Part shown: piece after piece, positions 54,956 to 64,000 of the stretch
Layout: each line of letters starts with the position of its first letter
Numbering within the stretch: position 1 is the stretch's first letter
Assembly (NCBI GenBank): GCA_963575745.1
Contig: CAUYUJ010018054.1
Span: 1-64,000 of the forward strand
DNA: 64,000 bases
From: Prorocentrum cordatum
Taxonomy: Eukaryota > Sar > Dinophyceae > Prorocentrales > Prorocentraceae
Reading direction: 5' to 3'
Translations under genes and position numbers: made by a program
Notes under the pieces: model-generated
Database searches by the model: none
What the model was told of the DNA's origin: nothing
Seen by the model: the letters and a program-made list of their open reading frames with translations, nothing else

Positions 54956-55319
54956 TGCCAGGGGTGTTGGAGTGAACCCGTCGAATAATTCTTCGGGGGG
55001 TTGGTGGTTCTGGTTTCCCCAGAAGTTGTTTTTCGGGGCTGAAGCCCTCCTGCCAGCAGCGGCAAAAAGCGCTCTTTCGGTAAGTGGTGTGGGCTGGTGT
55101 AGCTGGGTGGGTGGGTTGGCGATTTTGGGGATGCGAGGGTGTCCAAGGGCAGTAAGAAGTGGGCGGGGGGAGGACGGGGGAGGACGAGGAGAGTGAGGAG
55201 GGTCAGGAGGGGAATGTTGCGGGGTGGCAAGAATGTCATGAGTGGGAGGAGCAGGACGAGTAGGACGAATAGGACGAGGGGGTACATGAGAAGGACGGGT
55301 ATGAGTTGGATGAGGGGGA

Positions 55320-55430
55320 CGGGGGAGGAAGGGAAGCGATAAGGATGGCGAGGAGTTTGATACTGATGATGAGGAGGAGCAGGACAAGGATCAGGAGGAG
55401 GAGAAGGAGAAGGAATAGGAGGAGGGACTC
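55320..55430 (+). repeat. (GGA)n-type purine tract
   Basis: Ends about 12 bp before RCC1 exon 3 and leaves little room for a pyrimidine tract (only CTCACAACCTCTCAG). Confidence 0.88.
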
Positions 55431-55442
55431 ACAACCTCTCAG

Positions 55443-55560
55443 GAGAGTGTGACATTCCGAGCACCGACGAAGGCGTGACTTTCACCCACGTTGCCGCAGG
55501 CGGAGGTCACACCATTCTGCTTAGGAGCGACGGCAAGGCCGTGGCGCGCGGCAAGAACAG
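55443..55560 (+). CDS. RCC1-repeat protein, exon 3
   Basis: With the G from exon 2 it encodes GECDIPSTDEGVTFTH, then VAAGGGHTILLRSDGKAVAR and GKN. It completes one blade (C-x-I-P to the threonine-histidine strand) and starts the next (V-A-A-G-x-x-H-T). The start follows CTCTCAG. The end is set at AAC AG, because adding the G of exon 4 gives AGG and continues KNRAGQCSLP. The base after the exon is GCCTCC, so this is a GC donor. All three reading phases agree over three junctions, which is hard to obtain by chance. Confidence 0.87.
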
Positions 55561-55587
55561 GCCTCCATCCTCCACGATTGTCCTGTC

Positions 55588-55815
55588 CCACCGTCCTCCT
55601 CCTCCTCCTCCTCCTCCTCCTCCTCCTCCTCCATCCTCTTCCCTGTCCACCCTCTTCCATCCTCATCCATCCTTGTCTTCCTCCTCTCCTGCCGCCCGCC
55701 TCCCGCATGTCACATCCCTCCTCCTCCTCCGTGCTCCTCCTCCTGCATCCCCCGTCCCCGTCCATGCCCTCATCGCCGGCCTCGTCTCCCGCCTCCCGCC
55801 TCCCGCATTGCCCCG
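55588..55815 (+). repeat. (CCT)n pyrimidine tract
   Basis: Begins 28 bp after exon 3 and is complementary to the GGA tract before it. Confidence 0.93.
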
Positions 55816-56019
55816 CTCTCTTCCTGCTCTCCCTCCACGATTATAGGATATGAAACTATCCCATCTCTCCCCTGATGACGTCTGGAAGGTGTCCGGCCCC
55901 CCTTTGCGTGCTGTTTGATTACACACCGGTTTCCCAGGAGTTAGGTTTTCGTTTGTTTTCCCAACATCCTAAGTGAAGTGGGGCTACTGTTTTCCCTGGA
56001 CACCCCCGCGCAGAAACAG

Positions 56020-56296
56020 GAACACCCCACATCATCATCGCCATCATCATCACCATCACCAGTATCATCACCATCATCATACACACATCCTCCTCCTCCT
56101 CCTCCTCCTCCTCCTCACCATCATCATCATTGCCATCATCATCGCCACCATTCAACAACATCGTCATCATCCTCATTACTCGCCATCACCGTCACCAATC
56201 CATCATCATTCACCAGCACTTCCCATCAGCATCATGATCATCATCATCGTCATCAGCACATAACCATCATCACACACTCATCACCATCACCATCAC

Positions 56297-56352
<56 letters not shown>

Positions 56353-56415
56353 GCATTACCTCCACCACCGTTCATCATCATCATCATCATCACCACCATC
56401 ATCATCACACCCCAT
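56020..56415 (+). repeat. (ATC)n microsatellite with a CCT insert
   Basis: CATCATCATC with a pure core of about 60 bp at 56,298-56,352. Confidence 0.95.
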
Positions 56416-56439
56416 GCACGAACATCATCACGAATATTT

Positions 56440-57075
56440 AGGGAGTCTCAAGTGGGAGCCTCGTCTTTGAGTGAGTTGTGAGGAAATCTCAGGCGCGAGC
56501 CTCCTGCCTACGGGGCTCGCATCTCATGTTGGTAATCCGAGCGGGTCATCCGAATCTTGTAACTGTCGTCACTTTGGGGCCCCTGAGGCCTGAACATGGA
56601 GGACGTATCAGGCGGGAGCCTCGTCTGTGATTGAATTGTGAGGCAATCTTAGGGGGGAGCCCCTTCTCTTTTGGGCCCGCACGTCATATTTGAATCCGAG
56701 CGGTTCATCCAAACCTTGTAGCCGTCGTCATTTTTGGGCCCATGAGGCTTGTTTCTTGGGGAAATCTCGAGCGGAGGCTTCGTCTGTGAGTGAATTGCGA
56801 GGAAGTCTTAGGCGGGAGCCCTCTTTCAATGGGGCCCGCGCCTCATGTTCGAATCTGAGCGTGCCACCCAAACCTTGTATTTGTTGTCTTTTTTGGGGCC
56901 CCTGAGGCTTCAATCTTGAGGAAATCTCGAGCGGGAAACTCGCCTGTGAGTGCCTTGTGAGGAAGTCTCAGACGGGGGCCTCTTCTCTATGGGGCCCGCA
57001 CCTCATGTTCGAATCCGAGCGGGTTAATGAAACTTGGTAACTGTCGTCGTTGTTGGGTCCCTGAGTGGTGGTGGC
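56440..57075 (+). repeat. 159-bp satellite, four units
   Basis: CTTGTAaCTGTCGTC-type words at about 56,555, 56,714, 56,873 and 57,034 and GTGAGGAAgTCTcAGGCGgG words give a period of about 159 bp. GAGGAAGTCTCAGGCG is also the tail word of the composite repeat at 13.3, 34.8 and 53.9 kb. Confidence 0.9.
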
Positions 57076-57274
57076 ACCTCTACGTCATGTTCTCCCGCGC
57101 CACGCGCGTGCGGAAAATGCTGATCCGGCGGCCGCCCGCGCGAGAGTTTATGGGGCGCGGGCCGCCTGCGTCCCTGCGGACGGCACTCGAGGAGTTCGAC
57201 AAGAGAGCGGTGGACTTCAGGGCTGAGGCGGGGCAGCTCGCGGAAAAGATCGACTTCGTGTTGCCTCCCGCCTG
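57070..57274 (+). pseudogene. C-terminal fragment of a Pif1-like helicase (motif VI)
   Basis: The frame reads HLYVMFSRATRVRKMLIRRP, then PAREFMGRGPPASLRTALEE and FDKRAVDFRAEAGQLAEK, and ends at TGA 57,272-57,274. Y-V-x-x-S-R-A/V-T matches motif VI of Pif1 and related superfamily 1 helicases, which carry an Arg finger in this position. Walker A and B are absent, so it is only the 3' end of a gene. It directly follows a 159-bp satellite inside intron 3 and is likely a transposed or retro-inserted fragment, perhaps from a Helitron-type element or a captured host helicase. Confidence 0.65.
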
Positions 57275-58560
57275 AGCGCGGCCGCGACTAGCTCGGTACT
57301 TGCGGGGTTGTCCCAACGGCTTGCTCTCGCGCCCCAGCGGCTCGCGAGGTTGTCCCAAAGGCCGTTGCCCTGACGGCCTCGCGATTTTGCCATCGGAGAA
57401 CGCGCTCCTGCCACGCGCGGCGGCGAGGGCATCGAGGAAATTCGGCATGCGCGCCCGTGCAAGGAGGAATGAGAGGTGCATGAGGAGAGCAGGCGGCATG
57501 GAGATGGTGCGTGCGTGGGGGAGGGGGTGGGAGGCGGAGGAGGAGATGGAGGAAGTGGAGGAGGAGGAGGAGGAGGAGGGGGAAAAGGACGAAGAGGAGG
57601 AGGATGGACAATTCATATGAATAGTTGAGGGGGGGTGGAGCAGGATGAGGAAGATGACGAGGAGAGGAGGACGAGGAGGAGGAGGAGGACGGGGATGAGG
57701 AGGAGGATGATTATCAGAATTGAAAGGGTCTAGGACGAGACGGGAACGATGACGATGGTGGTGATAAGGTAGAGGAGGAAGCGGGGGACGCAGACGCGGG
57801 AGGAGGGCCTGTGCCAGTCGAGGCATGCTTTTCAGAATTGTGCTCCCGCTGAAGCGCCGGTGCTCCCGCTGCCATGCTGGCCTCATCTCCGTGTTGCCAC
57901 TCCTTCCGAATCGTGAGGCCGCTGCGGCGATGGCCTCGTTTTTGCGTTTCCGGTCGTTCCGAATCGGTCTCCCGCGGCAGCGTTGGCGTCATTATTTCCA
58001 GTGCCGTGCCACGGTATGGGTTTCGGTGGGTTTAGAAAATGCCCCCCCCGGAAAAAACAACAACATCGGAAATGATTATCGGGCTTACGCCGCACCGCTG
58101 TTCCCCCGGGGGTGTAGTAGATGCCGACCTGTGCGGGCCTCGTGTCAGCCTTATGGGGGTGTTGGTCGGATCTCTTGTGGTGTACTTCGGGTCGAGGGCT
58201 CGTATAGTCTGATCGGGTGTTTTGGCTGGTTTTCTTTTGGGGTTGGTCTTGGGCGCCTCTGTAGACTTCGTGGAGGTCGCAGCTGCCGTCGTGGGGGCTT
58301 TGCGGGTCTTTTACGAGCGTCGGGAAGTTCAAAACGTGAGATTCCCCCAGAATCGCGCAATACCCACATAGCCCCGGGTTTGTCGTTGGTCGGGTAGAAC
58401 AGGGGGTATATGTCCAAAAGGAAGACTGACACAGGTTCCAACGACAACGCCGCAGTTGGTCTCCCTCATTCGCACCCGATCTCCCATCGCCCATCCTTAA
58501 TATGAACTCGTACCATCCCAGCTCAACCGGTGCATGAATTATGTTTGTATCGAAGGCGCT
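57275..58560. other. No firm gene; GGA tract at 57,525-57,720
   Basis: Overlapping frames exist on both strands at 57,825-58,494 (190 codons + and 203 codons -) but neither has a recognised domain or splice sites. AGCGCCGGTGCTCCCGCTG-type short repeats lie near 57,850. Confidence 0.4.
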
Positions 58561-58649
58561 TACAGTGAATCACCGCCGCATGTGGCCGAACGTTGAGGCC
58601 AAACCTGCCAAGCTATCGGACCATGTATTCCCCGAGTTGGATTGGAAAG

Positions 58650-60450
58650 CCTTCGGGGGACACGTGGCATCTTGAAGGTCATCTTGGCCGCATGGAGGCC
58701 ATGTTGACCCTTTCGGGCCTTCTTGGAGGACGTCTTGGAGGGCTCGTCCATCTTGAGCGTCTTGGAGGCCTCTTCGGCCGTCTTGGGGGCCTCTTGGGGC
58801 CCTCTTGGGCCTCTTGGGAGATCTTTGGGGGCACTTGGGCCGTCTCGGGCCGTCGGAAGGCCGGAAAAAATCAAACGCCATAATTCTTCAACATCTTATG
58901 GGACTTCAATGATTTTGGCCTTTTCGGACCCTCCTGGAGGCCCTCTTGGAGGCCTCTTGGGCCGTCTTGGGCCATCTTAGTGCCATCTTCGGCCGTCTCT
59001 TGGTGGGCCCCTGGCCCGTCCGACGCCGTCGGAAGCCGTTTGGGGGGCCTCTCTGGGCCGACTTGGGGCCCTCTTGGAATGCTCCAGGGCCGTCTTGGAG
59101 GCCATCTTGGGCGTCTTAAGAGCCTCCTGGGTCGTCTTGGGGGCCTCTTAGGGTCGTCTTGGGGGCCTCTTGAGCCGTTCTGGGGCCATCTTGGAGGCCT
59201 CTTGGGCGATCTTTGGGCGATCTTTGGGGGCTCTGGGCAGTATCGGGCCGTCGGAAGGCCGAAACGAAGCAAATGTCAAACTCCTTCGAGAACCTACGGA
59301 ACATCAGTTTTTGTGCCTTTTCTGGCCGTCGTGGGGCGTCGGAAGCCCGAAAAGGTGAGAAAGCCAAACACCTTGAAATACATATTTAAACGTGAAGGAT
59401 TTTGACCTCTTGGGGCCCTCGTGGGAGGTCTCGTCGAAGCCTCTTGGGGTGTCTTGGAGGCGCCTCTTGGGGCCTCTTTTGGGGCTGTTGGGGGCCTCGT
59501 GGGGGCCTCGTGGAGCCCCTTGAGGCCTCTTGGGCCATCCCGGGAGCCTCTTGGGGCGGGGAGCTAGAATTTTCGGTCCGTGGTCCCCTTATTGGTCCCC
59601 TCTTGGGGCCCTCTTGGAGGCCTCCTGGGCTGTCTTGATGCCCTCTTCACCCGTGTTCGGGCCCTCTTGGGCCGTCGTGGGAGCTTCTCGGGGGCCTGAC
59701 GGGCTGTTCTAAGGTGGTTTTGGGGCCTCTGGGGCCGTCGTGGAGCGTCGGAAGCCCGAAAAGGCGAGAAAGCCAACAACCTTGTCATGAATACCTAAAC
59801 ATGAATGAGTTTGACCTCTTGGGGCCCTCGTGGGAGGTCTCGTCGAAGCCTCTTGGGGTGTCTTGGAGGCGCCTCTTGGGGCCTCTTTTGGGGCTGTTGG
59901 GGGCCTCGTGGGGGCCTCGTGGAGCCCCTTGAGGCCTCTTGGGCCATCCCGGGAGCCTCTTGGGGCGGGGAGCTAGAATTTTCGGTTCGTGGTCCCCTTA
60001 TTGGTTCCCTCTTGGATGCCGCCTGGGCTATCTTGAGGCCCTCTTGACTCGTGTTCGGGCCCTCTTGGGCGGTATTGCCTTCTCGGGGGCTTGTTGGGCC
60101 ACCTTGAGGCGGTCTTGAGAGCCTCTGGGGCCGTCGTGGAGCGTTGGGCCTGGGCGCCCGAAAAGGAGAGAACGCCAACAACATGTTTGGAACAAACGTA
60201 TGCAAATCAACGATGGTGGCCTCTTGGGGCCCTCGTGGGAGGTCTCTTAGACGCCTCTTGGGGCGTCTTGGAGGCACCTTGGGCCGTCTGGAGGCCATCT
60301 TGGGCGTTTTGGGAGGATGTTTCGGCGACTCGGGGCCTTCTTGGACCGCCTTGGAAGTCTGTTGGGGCCCTCGTAGCCCGTTTTCAAGCCCTAGATGCCC
60401 CCCTGGTAGAATTTCTGGAGCAAAGGACCCCCCCTGGGCGACTCGGATAG
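58650..60450 (+). repeat. CTTGGGGCC array with about 400-bp units
   Basis: Words such as CTTGGGGCCCTCTTGGAGGCC fill the region. GACCTCTTGGGGCCCTCGTG recurs at 59,404 and 59,812 (408 bp apart, nearly identical for about 180 bp) and in a variant at 60,213. Each unit ends with an AT-richer linker: GTCGGAAGCCCGAAAAGG, then GAGAAAGCCAAcAACC. Open frames in both directions are low complexity. Confidence 0.92.
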
Positions 60451-60589
60451 ACCCCCCCCTCCAAGTCGACCGAATCCGGCTCCCTGGGGAGGGGTTTGGG
60501 GAGGGGGAGGCATCTCACACGCCGATGAACCCCAAAGGGTCGGCGGATTACACATTCGGTGTCGGTTTGTTGATTTTTAGGGCCGCAGT

Positions 60590-60670
60590 AGCCATGCTAT
60601 GTCATGCCACGCGTTGATCTTCAACACCATGCTATGCCACGTAATGGTATGCCATGCTACGACGTCCGAC
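60590..60670 (+). repeat. Degenerate CCATGCTATGCCACG repeat
   Basis: Four or five variants of CATGCTATGTCATGCCACG in 80 bp. Confidence 0.75.
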
Positions 60671-60749
60671 TATGCGAATAGAGAGGATATCTACGCCATA
60701 GTAAGGGATGGGAGGGAGGGGTAGGACGTCAGATATCACGCGAGCGCAC

Positions 60750-60950
60750 CCAGCTTGTCCGTCCCCCCTTCCTTCTCCATCCCGTCTCCTCCCTCATCCC
60801 TCCTGCCCCCTCCCTCCTCCCGCCTCCTCTCTCCTCCTCCCTCCTGCCCCCTCCCTTCTCCTGCTTCCCCCTCTCTCCTCCTCCCTCCTGCCTCCTCCCC
60901 TCTCCATCCTCGTGTCTCTCCTCTTTCCTCCTCTCCTTCCTCCTCCTCCG
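60750..60950 (+). repeat. TCC pyrimidine tract before RCC1 exon 4
   Basis: CTCCTCCCTCCTGCCCCCTCC blocks run up to the acceptor GAGCAG. Confidence 0.94.
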
Positions 60951-60955
60951 AGCAG

Positions 60956-61042
60956 GGCCGGGCAGTGCAGCCTCCCGGCCATGGAGGGGGGGGTGCCCTA
61001 CACACAGGCCGCCGCGGGCTTCAGCCATACCGTCCTGCTGAG
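60956..61042 (+). CDS. RCC1-repeat protein, exon 4
   Basis: With the two bases AG of exon 3 it encodes RAGQCSLPAMEGGVPYTQ and AAAGFSHTVLLR, again one blade end and one blade start. The start follows CCGAGCAG. The end is placed at CTGCTGAG|GACCCT, where the sequence turns into a GGA tract. The next residues should be S-D-G and I found no continuation before 64,000, so the gene runs on beyond the window. The AG|GA donor matches that of exon 2. Confidence 0.85.
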
Positions 61043-61063
61043 GACCCTCGCGGCTGCGAGGGG

Positions 61064-62060
61064 GAGGGAGGAGGAAGAGGAGGAGGAGGAGGAGGAGGAG
61101 GAGGAGGAGGAGGAGGAGGAGGAATGGGAGGAGGAGGAGGAGGAGGAGGAGGAGGAGGAGGAGGAGGAGGAGCAGGAGGAGGAGGAGGAGGAGGAGGAGG
61201 AAAAGGAGGAGGAGGAGGAGGAGGAGGAGGAAGAGGAGGAGGAGGGGGAGAGGGAGGAGGAGGGGAAGAGGGAGGAGAAGGAAGAGGGGGAGGAGGAGGA
61301 GGAGGAGGAGGAGGAGGAGGAGGAGGAGGAGGAGGAGGAGGAGAGGAGGAGAAGGAGGAAGAGGAGGAGGAGGAGGAGGAGGGGGAGGAGGAGAAGGAAA
61401 TGGAGAAGCAGAAGTAGAAAAAGGAGGAGGAGGAGGAGGAGAGGAGGAGGATAACGAGGAGAAAGAGGAGGAGGAGGAGGAGGAGGAGGAGGAGGAGGAG
61501 GAGGAGGAGGAGGAGGAGGAGGGGGAGGAGGAGGAGGAGGAGGGGATGAGAGATGAAGGGATGGAGGGGCAGGGGAGTGAGGCAGAGAGGGAGGGCGGGG
61601 AGGGAGGTAGGGAGGGAGGGAGGGAAGGAAGGAAGGACGGCAGGAAGGAAGGAAGGAAGGAAGGAGAGAGGGAAGGGAGGGAGGATGGAGGGAGGGAGGG
61701 TGGGAGGTAGGGAGGGTGGGATGGTGGGATGTTGGGAGGGAGGAGGGAAGGAGGAGGGAGGAGGGAGGGAGGAGGAAAGAGGAGGAGGAGGAGGAGGAGG
61801 GAGGAAGGGAGGGAACGGAAGGTGGGAGGAGTTGGGAGGAGGGAGGATGAGGAGGAGAAGGAGGAGGCGGAGGTGGAAGAGGAGGAGGAGGGAGGGAGGA
61901 GGAGGAGGAGGAGGAGGAGGAGGAGGAGGAGGAGGATGAGGAGGAGGAGGGAGGAGGAGGAGGAGGAGGAGGAGGAGGAAGAGGAGAAGGAGGAGGAGGA
62001 GGAGGGAGGGGGAGGAGAGGAGGAGGACGATGAGGAGGAGGAGGAGGAGGAGGAGGGCCA
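61064..62060 (+). repeat. (GGA)n microsatellite of about 1 kb
   Basis: Almost pure AG, with a GGAAGGAAGGACGGCAGG section (61,620-61,670) and GGGAGGGA sections. All long frames here (acidic on +, Ser/Pro/Leu on -) are repeat translations. Confidence 0.97.
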
Positions 62061-62084
62061 GTGTACGCCCAAGGAGGAGGAGGA

Positions 62085-62552
62085 CCAGTGTGCGACCAAA
62101 ACTCATCAACGAGGGTGAAGTACACCTTCTTTCCAAGATCCCTGTTCACAGTATGTGTCATTGCCAATCAGGGGACTGCCCCGTAGGGGGACAACCGTGT
62201 GAACATCCTGAGTCGTGCCAGAAGACCATTCTTGGGACTGCAGCATCGGAGATCAACGCACGTGTTGTGCCCTGACAGTCCTCAATCGGTTTTTCGGTTA
62301 TTACTGAACATCAGTGAAACTGTTGGAAAGGCGCTAAGACAAGAGCCGACTGTTGGAAAGGAACCGCCCTCAATCCGTGAAGCTCTTGTCACTGCAAGAC
62401 GAATGCGCGCGGCACTAAGGCGAGAACCACATTTTGAAGACGGCCCGCCCTCAACCCGTGAAGCTCTTTGCACAGTTTAAAACGAATGTGTGTGGCGCGA
62501 AGGCGAGATGTACATTTTGAAAATGGATCGCCCTCAATATGTGAAGCTATCG
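62085..62552 (+). repeat. Composite dispersed repeat, copy 5, tail replaced by a LINE fragment
   Basis: Head ACCAAAACTCATCAACGAGG, CCTGAGTCGTGCCAGAAGAC unit, then GGCGCTAAGaCaAGAGCC-type units. It stops after GATCGCCCTCAATATGTGAA, where the LINE begins. Confidence 0.87.
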
Positions 62553-62824
62553 AGCCGGCGGTCGCCCCGGGAATCTCCGACTCCCAGCGTGGCTTCTTAC
62601 AGGGCCGCTCCATGCTGGCGAACCTCGTGGACATCGACGGGACCATGCTGCATTTCTCCTTGGACTACGATGACGCGGCGGCCATCTTCTTCGACTTCGA
62701 GGCCGCCTTCCCCAGCGTCAGCCAGGAGTTTCTCATGGACGTGCTTGTGGCCCGCGGCTGGCCGGAGTGGTGCGTCACCCTGGTCAAGGCTTTGTACCGC
62801 CGCAATTGGTGCCGGATTATTTAA
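62553..62824 (+). pseudogene. Fragment of a second non-LTR reverse transcriptase
   Basis: The frame reads DSQRGFLQGRSMLANLVDID, then AIFFDFEAAFPSVSQEFLMD and ends RRNWCRII before TAA/TAG-rich sequence. Q-x-G-F-x-x-G-R-S is RT motif 0/1 and F-D-F-x-x-A-F-x-S-V is motif A with the first catalytic Asp. Only about 88 codons remain and motifs B and C are absent, so it is a dead fragment. It differs clearly from the 1-9.5 kb LINE (motif A there is DVKSFYDSM), so it is another family. It is inserted at, or fused to, the composite repeat. Confidence 0.85.
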
Positions 62825-63340
62825 AGGCTGCCGCCTCTGCCGCCGACCCCAAATCAGGCCTCGTGTTTTCTTTGGTTTCAGGTGGTCCCCGCGAGCTTTC
62901 CTGCAACAGGGGGGTAGTGTTCATATGGAGTATGGGTAGGCCAGGGCAATGCGCGCGTGTGTTTGGGCGCGTTTTTTCCTCTCTTTCTCTCGCTCTCTTC
63001 CTCTCTCCTTTGTGTCTTCTGCGGTCGTCTTCGAATCTTTTGTAAGAGTTTTGGGTCCATCTGGGGCGTCTTGCGTCAATAATTGCTTCTCTCGGGGCCG
63101 TTTTGGCCCGACGTGGGCGTTGTCTTGGGGTCGTCGTCGTGGCCCCTTTTGGGGCTATCTAGGTTCACGAGGGCAGCCCTGAGAGATTCGAGAATTCAGA
63201 GTCTCGGTCGCTTCGAGACTCCTGTGGATGAGGACTGAGGCATTCGGCCCCGGGACACGCCCACTCCGTGCCCGAGGCACGGTGGCGGATTCCGGTCCAC
63301 TTTGAGGGACTTACATTCACCATTGCCTTGGGCCCAGCGG
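62825..63340. other. Nothing firmly recognised
   Basis: An exon-like frame ARWRIPVHFEGLTFTIALGP lies at about 63,273-63,335 just before a GGA tract, but there is no family match. Confidence 0.35.
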
Positions 63341-63341
63341 G

Positions 63342-63480
63342 GAAGGAGGAGGAGGAAGAAGACGAGGATGAGCCGGAGGAAGAGGAGCAAGGAGAGGTGG
63401 AGGAGAGGAGGAGGAGGAGGAGGAGGAGGAGGAGGAGGAGGCGGAGCAAGAGGGGGAGGAGGGGGGGAATGAGACGCAGG
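63342..63480 (+). repeat. (GGA)n microsatellite
   Basis: Purine tract with a pure GGA run of about 35 bp. Confidence 0.94.
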
Positions 63481-63765
63481 AGGAGATGCGCCGCTGCCGC
63501 GCCCGTGCCTGCGCGCCCACGGCGGGCTCGAGTCCTCCCCTTTGGGGACTGGGGGTTGGCGTGTCAGGGTTATCCGCACACCTGGGAGCCTCATCGGAGG
63601 ATCGCGTGGAACCCTTCTTCACGGGCCGAGTTGGAGGGGGAGGGGGGGGAGAAGGATGGGGACACGGACAGAAGGCTCTGGTTCATGGGTTATGGGTGAG
63701 AGATTTCTTGTATGTGTATCGGGATCTCGCGGTACGCCTCTCGGGGGACCGTTGAATGCAGTTTT
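63481..63765. other. Nothing recognised
   Basis: GC-rich sequence with short frames only. Confidence 0.4.
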
Positions 63766-64000
63766 CAAGCAACTTGGGGGCCGTTTCGGAGCCTCTGGGA
63801 GGTTTCCTTGGTTGTTACTTGGGGCGTTTCGGGGGCCTCTTGGGGGTCTCTGGCGGCCTCCTGGGGCACTCTTGGGTTTCCCTGCGGCTCCTGGGGGCGG
63901 AAAGCTGGAGTTTGTAATTGTTTGGTCGGCCTCTTGGGCCTCTGCGGGTGCTGTCTTGAAGTCCTCTTGGGCCGTCTTGGGGACCTGTTCGGCCGTCTTG
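63766..64000 (+). repeat. CTTGGGGCC-type repeat, runs off the window
   Basis: GGGCGGAAAGCTGGAGTTTG parallels GGGCGGGGAGCTAGAATTTT of the 59.5/60.0-kb units, so this is the same family as 58.65-60.45 kb. Confidence 0.85.

Larger units (their letters stand above)
48896..55442 (+). other. Intron 2 of the RCC1-repeat gene, 6,547 bp, GA donor
   Basis: Donor TCAG|GACGGG and acceptor CTCAG|GAGAGT. No GT near the donor gives an in-frame repeat. The intron contains GAT, TCC, GAC and GTC tracts, a 95-bp minisatellite and two composite repeats. Confidence 0.72.
55561..60955 (+). other. Intron 3 of the RCC1-repeat gene, 5,395 bp, GC donor
   Basis: Donor ACAG|GCCTCC and acceptor GCAG|GGCCGG, sharing CAGG. 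It opens with a (CCT) tract and closes with a TCC tract. It contains a 159-bp satellite, a helicase fragment and the 400-bp CTTGG array. Confidence 0.75.

Noticed and set aside
60998-62167. Long minus-strand frames (371-456 codons) rich in Ser, Pro and Leu
   Set aside because: They are translations of the GGA/TCC microsatellite in each frame, without domain, start context or splice structure.

Overview
The window looks like nuclear DNA of a large-genome dinoflagellate. The evidence is compositional and architectural: about half of it is simple sequence and satellite DNA, host-type coding sequence survives only as 75-130 bp exons separated by introns of 5 to 24 kb, two of the predicted donors are GA or GC instead of GT, and the mobile-element proteins are of types I associate with dinoflagellate genomes. 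I saw no rRNA, tRNA, spliced-leader RNA, CRISPR array or bacterial operon structure. No species is claimed.

Layout. 1-9,545: a tandem duplication (period about 4.77 kb) of a non-LTR retrotransposon on the + strand, with endonuclease, reverse transcriptase, zinc knuckle, RNase H and a C-terminal Cys-rich module. The upstream copy lacks RNase H and both copies carry stops or frameshifts. 9,546-10,783: a GC-rich open frame of unknown meaning that holds a third copy of a 69-bp hairpin repeat also found inside both retrotransposon copies. 10,980-12,615: pyrimidine then purine microsatellites around one exon of a pepsin-type aspartic protease. 12,615-15,180: a composite dispersed repeat, then a 236-bp satellite with a long hairpin in each junction. 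15,300-22,330: a degenerate minus-strand element coding for tandem SH3-like domains, an SF3 (D5-like) helicase, a replicase-like module, a C2H2 finger and a DDE-like transposase. 22,430-24,030: a 92-bp minisatellite and a coiled-coil gene. 24,120-32,110: C-rich repeats and three arrays built on the palindrome core ACTAGT. 32,150-35,940: microsatellites and another composite repeat. 35,951: the next aspartic-protease exon, with the active-site DTGTS motif; it joins in frame to the exon ending at 11,798, which implies a 24,152-bp intron. 43,694-61,042: four exons of one RCC1-repeat gene (+ strand) that join in frame across introns of 4,999, 6,547 and 5,395 bp. Those introns are filled with microsatellites, satellites, a Pif1-like helicase fragment and a further LINE fragment lies just downstream at 62.55 kb.

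How it fits together. Two host genes, an aspartic protease and an RCC1-like beta-propeller protein, run along the + strand, and nearly all the rest is intron. Each RCC1 exon sits between microsatellite tracts that are reverse complements of each other, and splice junctions carry short direct repeats. The strongest novelty candidates are the SF3-helicase/transposase element and the inverted-microsatellite bracketing of exons. Many frameshifts fall in homopolymer or dinucleotide runs, so some decay of the elements could be consensus error in the assembly.
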